From NCBI RefSeq assembly GCF_040117685.2, contig NZ_JBEDYP020000012.1:248001-312000 (forward strand): DNA of 64,000 nucleotides, read 5' to 3'. A program made the position numbers and the translations under genes. Below, one piece after another: positions 17,584 to 24,890 of this stretch. The stretch comes from Gracilimonas sp040117685. Lineage in GTDB: Bacteria > Bacteroidota > Rhodothermia > Balneolales > Balneolaceae. Under the pieces are notes generated by a model. It saw nothing but the letters and a program-made list of their open reading frames with translations. It did no database searches and had not been told where the DNA came from. Position 1 is the first letter of the stretch. The number at the start of each line of letters is the position of its first letter.

Positions 17584-17671
17584 AAATGTTTAATTATTTT
17601 GCTTATAAATTGCTATTAACGCCCGTTACTTTCCGATATCTTGTCCGAAAACTTATTTCAGAAAATATACC

Positions 17672-18781
17672 TCAATGCTTCTCGCCCTCAGAACTATAAT
17701 TCCGAACTAATTCATCGTAAACCATCTTCCCAAGCTTTGAATTTTCTTCTCCCAGAAGCTTTAAAAGTTTTTTTATAGATGAATATCCTGCTTTAGTTAG
17801 AATAAGATCATTGATAGTAGAGCGAACGCCAATTTTATTCCTAATTTTATTTATAGGCAAAGGAACTGATATACCTGGACTAAAATTTAGTACATCAAAA
17901 CTTAAATCAAGAGTACCAAATTTATCTGGGCTATACTTGGCTTCAATATGTTTTTGAATTGACTTCAAAGTTTTTGTGTGTTTTGATATTTCTTTTGTGT
18001 CCTCATGATCTATAGCTTCCTGAAACTTTTTTAGCCAATACCTCAGGTCTTCATATTCCTTTCTTAGTTGTAAGGCAACAATAAATAAATCTTCAAAGCT
18101 ATTTGATTCCTCAATGATTACTGAGATAAGTGGAGGGAGTGAGAACTTAGCTTGAATCGCCTCTGAATTCTCATTATCGAAGTATAGTAACTTGGTTTGA
18201 TTTGTTGATATGAAACTTAGTGTTTCAGTATAGGCGTCTCTTTTAGCTATCGGAGATTGTTTAAAAGCATAACCACGAAGCGGATGGGGTAAATAGAATG
18301 TTTCATATACATGGCCTCTGGCCAGCATACCGGCACCTCCCCAAATAAGTTGTGACATGAACTGATCAACATTTTTGTTGTTCTTTACCCATTCCTGTTC
18401 ATTTTGTTGCTGTATCTTTCGAATACTTGAAGTGATACAGAGTTGATCAACAATCGCTTTTCTTACCTCTTTAAGCTTTTCTTCTTGAAAGTCGTGAACC
18501 TTAATTAACCCATCCGATTGGATTCTTTTTAATGAGCTACTTTCATCCCAAACATTAATAAATTTGCTATCTGTGATAATGATTTCGCGCAGCACTAAAT
18601 TTTGTAGAAAGCTAAAAAGTGCCTGAAGCTGTATAAGGCCTAAAGAGATCTCTTCAAAAGTATGGGTATCATTTTTTTGATCTATTACTAACTTACCTGT
18701 CTTATCACTTGAAAGGCCTGATTGCCCTAATAGGGAGATTTCTTGTAAAGTCCAGTTGTCTAGTAATATTTGATTTGGCAT
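17672..18781 (-). CDS. large island protein of unknown function
   Basis: A 369-residue soluble protein with no signal peptide and no motif I recognise. The centre (about residues 105-180) has WVKNNKNVDQFMSQLIWGGAGMLARGHVYE, followed by helical coiled stretches, and the C-terminus is helical. The coding sequence is A+T-rich compared with the flanking chromosome. It is followed by the 140-residue gene on the same strand, and is divergent from the AbiE pair; the divergent gap holds two inverted repeats. Position in a defence-rich island makes an anti-phage function possible, but this is inference only. Confidence 0.62.
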   Translation of the reverse strand: MPNQILLDNWTLQEISLLGQSGLSSDKTGKLVIDQKNDTHTFEEISLGLIQLQALFSFLQNLVLREIIITDSKFINVWDESSSLKRIQSDGLIKVHDFQEEKLKEVRKAIVDQLCITSSIRKIQQQNEQEWVKNNKNVDQFMSQLIWGGAGMLARGHVYETFYLPHPLRGYAFKQSPIAKRDAYTETLSFISTNQTKLLYFDNENSEAIQAKFSLPPLISVIIEESNSFEDLFIVALQLRKEYEDLRYWLKKFQEAIDHEDTKEISKHTKTLKSIQKHIEAKYSPDKFGTLDLSFDVLNFSPGISVPLPINKIRNKIGVRSTINDLILTKAGYSSIKKLLKLLGEENSKLGKMVYDELVRNYSSEGEKH

Positions 18782-18851
18782 GAACTAACTATTATGGTTT
18801 GTATGCTACATATAATTTATAAATTCATGTTCTAAATGTAGCAGGATTATA

Positions 18852-18872
18852 GTTAGTAAAAAAAGTACTAAC
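18852..18872. promoter_or_regulatory. inverted repeat upstream of AbiE
   Basis: GTTAGTA (18852-18858) and TACTAAC (18866-18872) form a perfect 7-bp dyad separated by seven bases, in the divergent gap between the unknown 369-residue gene and abiEi. It is a candidate operator, weaker than the repeat just before abiEi. Confidence 0.35.
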
Positions 18873-18909
18873 CTCTTCACTTTATAGTTGTATTTAACCC
18901 GCCTTTTTT

Positions 18910-18962
18910 AGTTCTTAACTGCAAAACGGGTGGAACTTCGACCCCTTTTGCAGTTAGAAACT
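18910..18962 (+). promoter_or_regulatory. long inverted repeat before abiEi, candidate autoregulatory operator
   Basis: Arms of 17 bases (18910-18926 and 18946-18962), with AACTGCAAAA/TTTTGCAGTT perfect and two mismatches outside, enclose a second small hairpin (GGGT...ACCC). It ends eight bases before the ATG. Known AbiEi antitoxins repress their own operon by binding inverted repeats in this position, so the same is inferred here. It may also fold in the leader RNA. Confidence 0.55.
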
Positions 18963-18969
18963 AAAATAT

Positions 18970-19782
18970 ATGAGTGATACTCACTACGAATATTTAGACG
19001 CTTATCTGGATGAAATGAGAAGCCGGGGGCGGTTTACCTTTACTTCTAATGAAGTAATTGAAAAATTTCATCTCACTGAAAATGCGTTTAAAAAAACAAT
19101 ACAGCGGTTACTACAAAAAAACCGAGTGGCCAGACTGCGAAATGAATTCTACCTAATCATCCCTCCGGAATACGCATCCCGCCAAACTCTTCCATTAGGC
19201 TATTTCATCGATGACCTGATGAAATTCCTGGAACGCGATTATTATGTGGGCCTCCTAACCGCAGCAATGTATCACGGAGCTGCTCATCAGCAGCCACAAA
19301 CACAATTCGTGATCTCTGAGCCTCCTTATTTAAGACCGATCAAAAACAGGCAGCAATCTATTGTCTTTTGCTTGAAAAAAGGTTGGAATGCTGATTTTGT
19401 AACTCAGCAAAAAACGGATGCCGGGTACATCAACTTTTCAAGTCCGGCATTAACGGCTCTTGATTTAGTCTCTTACTCAGACCGTATAGGGGGCATAACC
19501 CGGGCTACCACGGTTTTGGCCGAATTAGTCATTGAGCTGGAATCAGACACACTGGCAAAAACCGCAGAGGATTTCCCTCAAACCACAACCCTTCAACGCT
19601 TAGGTTATTTATTCGATGAGGTTCTTCAGGAAACCACACTGGCTGATGACATATATAGTGTATTAGACAACCGGAATTACTACCCAGCTCTGCTGAATCC
19701 CAAAACAGACAGCGAAAACCAAAAAGCACCAAACCGTTGGAAAATAATACCAAATATGACTGTAGAGGTTGACGAACTATGA
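18970..19782 (+). CDS. AbiEi-type antitoxin / transcriptional repressor
   Basis: Antitoxin of a type IV toxin-antitoxin (abortive infection) system. The N-terminal winged-helix part (residues 10-70: FTSNEVIEKFHLTENAFKKTIQRLLQKNRVARLRNEFYLI) is the DNA-binding domain; the C-terminal AbiEi domain contains YYVGLLTAAMYHGAAHQQP and the segment ALTALDLVSYSDRIGGI. At 270 residues it is typical for the group. The stop overlaps the toxin start (ATGA), giving coupled translation. It is expected to repress the operon and to counteract the toxin without a direct complex. Confidence 0.9.
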   Translation: MSDTHYEYLDAYLDEMRSRGRFTFTSNEVIEKFHLTENAFKKTIQRLLQKNRVARLRNEFYLIIPPEYASRQTLPLGYFIDDLMKFLERDYYVGLLTAAMYHGAAHQQPQTQFVISEPPYLRPIKNRQQSIVFCLKKGWNADFVTQQKTDAGYINFSSPALTALDLVSYSDRIGGITRATTVLAELVIELESDTLAKTAEDFPQTTTLQRLGYLFDEVLQETTLADDIYSVLDNRNYYPALLNPKTDSENQKAPNRWKIIPNMTVEVDEL

Positions 19783-20576
19783 TCCCTAAAGCGTATATAG
19801 ATGCATGGCGGTCCATAGCTCCCTGGACTGAATCTTCACAGGTTGAACAGGATTTGGTTATTTCCAGAGCCGTTGTAGAGATATTTTCCAATGATTTTTT
19901 GAAGGAAAACCTCGCTTTCCGAGGAGGAACAGCTCTCCATAAATTATTTTTGAGTCCACAGGCAAGGTATTCTGAAGATATTGATTTGGTACAACTACAT
20001 TCTGGTCCAGCCAAACCCATGCTTGAAGCTATTCGGGATCAGTTAATATTCCTGGGCGGGAAAGATGACCGGCAAGTAAAACTGAATGAACATAATTGCA
20101 CAGTGTATTATCAATTTGACACGGAAGTAAGTCCTCCGCTAATTATGAGGGTCAAAATTGAAATCAATACGCGAGAGCACTTTAATGTGTTGGGATTACA
20201 GAAAGAAACGTTTTCAGTGGATAATCCTTGGTATCAGGGAAATGCAGAAGTAACGACGTACCAAGCGGAAGAGCTTTTAGGTACTAAGCTCAGAGCATTA
20301 TACCAGCGAAAGAAGGGGCGAGATTTATTTGATCTATATTATGCCTTTGAGAACCTTGATCTGGACATCGGTAAAATCATTGAGTGCTTTCATGCCTACA
20401 TGGATCAGGAAGAGAACAAAGCCCCTACAGCCCGTGAATTCGAGCTCAATCTTGAAGAGAAGATGAAGGATAATGAGTTTGTCGGAGATATTATGGCTTT
20501 ACTAAGACCTGGAATTGAGTATGATCAAGAAGAAGCATATGAAAACATTAGTTCTAAATTGATCCAGAAACTATAA
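19779..20576 (+). CDS. AbiEii-type nucleotidyltransferase toxin
   Basis: Toxin of the AbiEii/AbiGii family (DUF1814), which blocks growth by adding nucleotides to tRNA or a related target, and so aborts phage infection. The nucleotidyltransferase active site is seen as FRGGTALHKLF followed by RYSEDIDLVQL (GGT, then D-x-D), with a further conserved region TYQAEELLGTKLRALYQRKKGRDLFDLYYA that carries the catalytic Lys and Asp. At 265 residues it is complete. It begins within the stop of the antitoxin gene. No frameshift or missing motif is visible. Confidence 0.92.
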   Translation: MIPKAYIDAWRSIAPWTESSQVEQDLVISRAVVEIFSNDFLKENLAFRGGTALHKLFLSPQARYSEDIDLVQLHSGPAKPMLEAIRDQLIFLGGKDDRQVKLNEHNCTVYYQFDTEVSPPLIMRVKIEINTREHFNVLGLQKETFSVDNPWYQGNAEVTTYQAEELLGTKLRALYQRKKGRDLFDLYYAFENLDLDIGKIIECFHAYMDQEENKAPTAREFELNLEEKMKDNEFVGDIMALLRPGIEYDQEEAYENISSKLIQKL

Positions 20577-20692
20577 TACAGCTAAGAAATTTAACCATAT
20601 TTCTTTTATGCGTCAGGTTAAACTCATGTACAATTATTTCATTATAATTCGTTTTTATATATTACAAACAACATCCAAATTTTTATAGCAAA

Positions 20693-21370
20693 GTGACAAA
20701 AATTTCAACCGCCATAGAAAAGGAAACTGGCCTGTATACACTACAGGAAGCGGCTTGGTATGCCCGTTTACCACAAGCTACTTTGAGGGCATGGTTTTCT
20801 GCTAATAATGGAAAAAAGGGAGTTTTAGCAGAGGGAGAATTTATTGAAGATGGATCATTTATCTCTTTTATAGATTTCATACAGACACTTGCTATTCGAG
20901 CTATTCGTGTAGAAAAGAAAATACCTTTACAGAGAATCCGTGATGCAGTTAAAAAAGCAGAGGATACTTATGGCTTAGCTTATCCATTTGCTCGAAAGCA
21001 TACTACCTATTTATCTGGAAAAGATCTTTTTATTCAACTCGAAAGTATGGATGACTTGATTCAAGTCTCTGGTAAAAATCCAGATCAAGTAACTTCAAAA
21101 AAAATTATTGAATTCTATCTTGAAGAAGTTTCTTTTGATCCAGAAACAGGCTTGGCAAAACTATATAAACCATACGAAAACATAAAAATGAACCCATCAA
21201 TTGGGTTTGGACAACCTATCGTTGAAACCTGTAATGTGCCAGCAGTTGTATTATGGGAATCAGTTAGAAATGAAGGGAGTTTTGAAAAGGTGGCTGAGCT
21301 ATATGGAATAGATCTTGAAGATGTTAAAACCGCTTTTTCATATTGTGATTCGTTAACACCAGCTGCATGA
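20693..21370 (+). CDS. DUF433 antitoxin with N-terminal MerR-like HTH
   Basis: A 225-residue protein: an N-terminal MerR-like helix-turn-helix (YTLQEAAWYARLPQATLRAWF), a middle region, and a C-terminal DUF433 domain (NPSIGFGQPIVETCNVPAVVLWESVRNEGSFEKVAELYGIDLEDVKTAF). DUF433 proteins are antitoxins commonly paired with PIN-like toxins. The start is a GTG at 20693; no better ATG is near. Its stop overlaps the start of the downstream PIN-like gene (ATGA). It probably represses its own promoter. The coding sequence is A+T-rich. Confidence 0.85.
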   Translation: MTKISTAIEKETGLYTLQEAAWYARLPQATLRAWFSANNGKKGVLAEGEFIEDGSFISFIDFIQTLAIRAIRVEKKIPLQRIRDAVKKAEDTYGLAYPFARKHTTYLSGKDLFIQLESMDDLIQVSGKNPDQVTSKKIIEFYLEEVSFDPETGLAKLYKPYENIKMNPSIGFGQPIVETCNVPAVVLWESVRNEGSFEKVAELYGIDLEDVKTAFSYCDSLTPAA

Positions 21371-21774
21371 AAGTCCTGGTGGATGAAAATATCGGTAAAC
21401 CACTAATAAAAGCTCTTTCCGATATACTCCAATTTCATTCATCCAAACCATTCTTTAAGAGTTTGTTAAAGTATTTTGAGGAGGGAACACTTGACCCGCA
21501 TTGGATTAAAGAAATTTCTTCAGATGGATGGATAGTAATAACTGCTGATAGGGGACGAAAATCAGGTGGAAATAAATTACCTATACTTTGCAAGCAACAC
21601 AGGGTGACACATATTTTAATAAGTGGTAAGCTCCACAATAGTCCACAATTCGAGAAGATAAAAGCAATTATTAATTGCTGGGATGATATTGTTCAAGCTT
21701 CAAAAACCCCAAAAGGAACCCGTTTTGCTCTTCGATACACATCTTCAAAGAGTTATAAACTTGAAAAGCGCTAA
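21367..21774 (+). CDS. PIN-like (DUF5615/VapC45-type) toxin
   Basis: Small 135-residue PIN-like protein beginning MKVLVDENIGKPLIKAL, where Asp and Glu are metal-binding residues of the Mut7-C/DUF5615 group, followed by GWIVITADRGRKSGG containing the second acidic site. These proteins are ribonuclease-type toxins partnered with DUF433 antitoxins. It overlaps the antitoxin stop by four bases. The target RNA is unknown. Confidence 0.82.
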   Translation: MKVLVDENIGKPLIKALSDILQFHSSKPFFKSLLKYFEEGTLDPHWIKEISSDGWIVITADRGRKSGGNKLPILCKQHRVTHILISGKLHNSPQFEKIKAIINCWDDIVQASKTPKGTRFALRYTSSKSYKLEKR

Positions 21775-21784
21775 TTAATCAACC

Positions 21785-22201
21785 ATGCCAAAATCACTCG
21801 AATTCTGGGCAATAGTCATATCCATCCTTGCGATAGGTATATCCATTTTTACATGGTTTAGATCTCATAAAATTGATCGCGCCCGTAGAAATGATGAGGA
21901 AAGAGATCAAAATAGTGCGGATATAAGGGCGCATCTTGAACGAGATCCCGGTAAATTAGTGGTAGAAAATATTGGGAATTCAGAAGCACGCAATATCTCT
22001 ATTCGAGTTGATAATAATCCTTTAGTGGATGCACCTGGCATTCAAGTTCCCGATGGAAGAGATTATTTAATAGGACCACATAGCCATATATCATTTAGAG
22101 TGAGTTTAAACTTCCAAATACCAGTTCCGCAATTCATTGAAATAAATTGGGATGATGATGACTCAACCGGCAAAACCTACCGAAACTCTTTAAGCTATTA
22201 G
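21785..22201 (+). CDS. single-pass membrane protein, unknown
   Basis: A 138-residue protein with one N-terminal transmembrane helix (about residues 7-24), a short basic segment (RSHKIDRARR), and a C-terminal beta-rich domain of about 100 residues with GKLVVENIGNSEARNISIRV, reminiscent of an immunoglobulin-like or CARDB-type fold. It begins ten bases after the PIN-like gene and may be cotranscribed with the toxin pair, but it is not a usual member of such modules. Function unknown. Confidence 0.6.
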   Translation: MPKSLEFWAIVISILAIGISIFTWFRSHKIDRARRNDEERDQNSADIRAHLERDPGKLVVENIGNSEARNISIRVDNNPLVDAPGIQVPDGRDYLIGPHSHISFRVSLNFQIPVPQFIEINWDDDDSTGKTYRNSLSY

Positions 22202-22283
22202 ATTAAAGTCTCCAGGCCTTTCTAAATAGACTGTAATAACTACCCATACTTTTTCAGAAATAACCTTGCTTTTCTTATTAAAT

Positions 22284-22331
22284 ACAGTAAGCTTTACTGC
22301 ATAATATCGATAGTTGATATAAGCTTACTGT
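22284..22331 (+). promoter_or_regulatory. inverted repeats directly before the integrase start
   Basis: Perfect 11-bp arms ACAGTAAGCTT (22284-22294) and AAGCTTACTGT (22321-22331), 26 bases apart, ending one base before the integrase ATG. The left arm is itself part of a second dyad, CAGTAA-GCT-TTACTG (22285-22299). The same half-site occurs in the divergent promoter at the right end of the island. Probably an operator controlling the integrase, or a leader hairpin hiding the start codon. Confidence 0.5.
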
Positions 22332-22332
22332 T

Positions 22333-23565
22333 ATGACCACATTATCATACTACTTAAAAAAGCGGAAGAACAAGACTGAACACCCTTTATATCTCAGAGT
22401 TACCTATGACCGGGAATCCAGATATATTCGTCTGGATATAGACCTGGAGGAGGGGCATTGGAATGCAGAGAAACAGGTAGTACGTAAGTCTCACCCGCGC
22501 TACGAAAAGATTAATAGATACCTGAGGGTCAAGAAGCTGGATTCAGATACTCTGATTCTGGAGCTAAAGCAATTTAAGCCAGAGGCAACCATTGAAGTGA
22601 TGCAAAAGGTCGTTGAAACGGGGTCATTGGATGGGGTTAAAAAAACGGGTAGAGTTGATTTTCTAAGCTTTGCTGAAGAACTAAGAACCGGCTTTAAGGA
22701 TCAAGGTTCTTTGCAGAGATATAAGAACTACGGAACCGTACTTAATAAACTCAAGGATTATTGGCCAAAGAAGAAGCTCTATTTCACTGATATAGATGTG
22801 CAGTTCCTGCGACGGTTTGAGACTCATCTTATCTCAAAGTATGGGAATGCAGTAAATACAGTCGGAAACAACATGAAGAAAATTAAACGGGTGTTTAATG
22901 TTGCCATTAATGAAGGCAAGATTCTGGCTGATATATATCCATTTCGGATATATAAAATCCCAAGTGAGCCAGTGACAAAATCAAAGCTTTCTCAAAAAGA
23001 AATAAGTGCCATTGAAGGTCTGGATCTTAAACCAGGTACTCGAATATTCGATTCCCAAAATATATTTCTATTTGCCTATTACTGCCGGGGTATGCGCTTT
23101 GGAGATGCGGTAACACTAAAGTGGAGTTCAATAAAAGATGGTTATCTGGACTATGAAATGAGGAAAACAGGTAAGCGCATGTATTTAAAACTTACCGACC
23201 AGGCGCTACGGATACTGAGCCATTACAAAGGCTCAAAGACCCCAGACGCAAAGCACTTTGTATTCCCTTTATTAGATAATCGTAAAGAGTACACCGATGA
23301 AAACTTCCTTTCGGCACAGATATCATCTAAGACTACAATAGTAAATAAATACCTCAAAGAAATTAAAAGTCAGGCTAATATAAATGAGAATATCACAACT
23401 CATATTGCCCGGCACTCCTTTGCCCAGCTAGCAAATAAGAAAAATGTAAGGTTATTGGAGATTAAAGAAATGCTTGGACACTCCAGCGTAGAAACAACCA
23501 CGAAATACCTGAAGTCTCTTGGTAATGACCATTTAGATAAAACGGTAGAGAACCTTTTTAACTAA
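22333..23565 (+). CDS. tyrosine recombinase (phage/ICE integrase family)
   Basis: Site-specific recombinase that inserts and excises the island at the tRNA-Arg 3' end. At 410 residues it has the Bacteroidota layout: N-terminal arm-binding domain (residues 1-90), SAM-like core-binding domain (about 105-200), and C-terminal catalytic domain. The catalytic residues are visible as Arg in YYCRGMRFGDAV, His and Arg in HIARHSF, His in LGHSSVETTTKYL and the nucleophile Tyr in the same motif. All are present, so it should be active. It is followed by an unknown gene after 20 bases. Confidence 0.94.
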   Translation: MTTLSYYLKKRKNKTEHPLYLRVTYDRESRYIRLDIDLEEGHWNAEKQVVRKSHPRYEKINRYLRVKKLDSDTLILELKQFKPEATIEVMQKVVETGSLDGVKKTGRVDFLSFAEELRTGFKDQGSLQRYKNYGTVLNKLKDYWPKKKLYFTDIDVQFLRRFETHLISKYGNAVNTVGNNMKKIKRVFNVAINEGKILADIYPFRIYKIPSEPVTKSKLSQKEISAIEGLDLKPGTRIFDSQNIFLFAYYCRGMRFGDAVTLKWSSIKDGYLDYEMRKTGKRMYLKLTDQALRILSHYKGSKTPDAKHFVFPLLDNRKEYTDENFLSAQISSKTTIVNKYLKEIKSQANINENITTHIARHSFAQLANKKNVRLLEIKEMLGHSSVETTTKYLKSLGNDHLDKTVENLFN

Positions 23566-23585
23566 CACATTTCAAAATAATTAAT

Positions 23586-24524
23586 ATGAAAGAGACCCCA
23601 AATAAAAGCCAAACAGATAGATTCAACCCGTACTTGATCAGAGATATAATTTATGGATATGGGGACATTAAAGGTGAAGATGGAGATACAATGTATGAAG
23701 CCTACAAAAGGGGGTATCAGATGCTCTATAACGATTTACAAAGAACTAAGGCAGAAGAAAGTCCATCGAGTTTTCATGTTATTCTTGAAAAGGCGGCAAC
23801 TAACATTTATAACTTGAGGCAAAGGTCGGCAGCCAAGTGCATGCAGATAGAAATATTTTCCAAAAACTTTCTAGAAATGATATACGAAGAGGCTCATAAA
23901 GCTGATTCCGCTGCGAGAGATTTTCTAACCTTTGCTTACGATGAATGGAAAAGTGCCCTGGAGAATTACCGACTTCGTGAAGGAATTGAGCTGATCAGAT
24001 CACAATATTATTTCATGCAGTGCCTTCTGCCAAAAGACTTAGAGATAGAAATATTTGGTGACATTAAATCAGTTGTACTCGATGGTTTAAATATAATTGA
24101 GAATAAAATTGTCGAAGCCGCTGAAAAGCATAAAGTCTATGAAGGTCTAAATAATGCTCATAGCTATGCTCTCACTAAAGGGCATCTTATCCCATTTGAA
24201 GAATTTAGAACTACAGCAAGTAATTTCAGTAAGGAATTGAGATGGTGTGGCCCTAATAACGAATCTATAAGAGGTTTAATTAATTACGGACATTCATTTA
24301 AAACAGCGTGTAAGATTAAATTCATCAATTTAACTGGGGAGAAGGGTAAAGGTAGCAAAGAGGCTTACTATCTCATCTATGACGAACTAAAAGAACTGGG
24401 AATTGATCCTGACGAAAGCGGATACTTGCCTGATACTCCCAAAAACATGCTTGACCGGTGTAATCGGTACCAAAAAAATCGAATGGAAGAACTGAAGCAA
24501 ATAACAAGAATCTCATCTCGATAA
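23586..24524 (+). CDS. island protein of unknown function
   Basis: A 312-residue soluble protein, helical and acidic in the first 200 residues, with a more basic C-terminal third (GEKGKGSKEAYYLIYDELKELGIDPD). Position between integrase and the HTH/replication genes resembles accessory genes of Bacteroidota integrative elements, but I recognise no family. It starts 20 bases after the integrase stop and is probably cotranscribed with it. Confidence 0.6.
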   Translation: MKETPNKSQTDRFNPYLIRDIIYGYGDIKGEDGDTMYEAYKRGYQMLYNDLQRTKAEESPSSFHVILEKAATNIYNLRQRSAAKCMQIEIFSKNFLEMIYEEAHKADSAARDFLTFAYDEWKSALENYRLREGIELIRSQYYFMQCLLPKDLEIEIFGDIKSVVLDGLNIIENKIVEAAEKHKVYEGLNNAHSYALTKGHLIPFEEFRTTASNFSKELRWCGPNNESIRGLINYGHSFKTACKIKFINLTGEKGKGSKEAYYLIYDELKELGIDPDESGYLPDTPKNMLDRCNRYQKNRMEELKQITRISSR

Positions 24525-24599
24525 CCAAGAGAATGTTCTTTGCTTCATTTTATAACTTCGTAATGAACATTAAATCACATTATATAAAACACGTTCGTT

Positions 24600-24884
24600 A
24601 TGAAGAATTCTATAACTATCCAATTGGATGAAGACACCCTCAGAGAGATTACTTCAGCTGTAAAAGAGGCCGTTAAAGAGCAACTCCCCATCCTCGCAGA
24701 CTTTAAAAAAGATTGGCTTACTACAGATGAGGTTATGGAAATGATGAATGTTTCCAGAAGAACCGTTCAGAACTATAGAGACGAAGGTAAAATACCGTAT
24801 ACAAAAGAGGGCCGAAAAATCTTATACCCCAGAAAAGGAATCGAGGAATTCCTGAAAGACAATATGATAAAAGCCTACCGGTAA
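24600..24884 (+). CDS. excisionase-like helix-turn-helix protein
   Basis: A 94-residue DNA-binding protein. The C-terminal half is a MerR/excisionase-type winged helix (HTH_17): DWLTTDEVMEMMNVSRRTVQNYRDEGKIPYTKEGRKILYP. The N-terminal half is an amphipathic helix, probably for dimerisation. In Bacteroidota mobile elements such proteins act as recombination directionality factors or regulators of the replication genes. It lies six bases before the primase-helicase gene and is likely in one operon with it. Confidence 0.83.
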   Translation: MKNSITIQLDEDTLREITSAVKEAVKEQLPILADFKKDWLTTDEVMEMMNVSRRTVQNYRDEGKIPYTKEGRKILYPRKGIEEFLKDNMIKAYR

Positions 24885-24890
24885 AATCGT

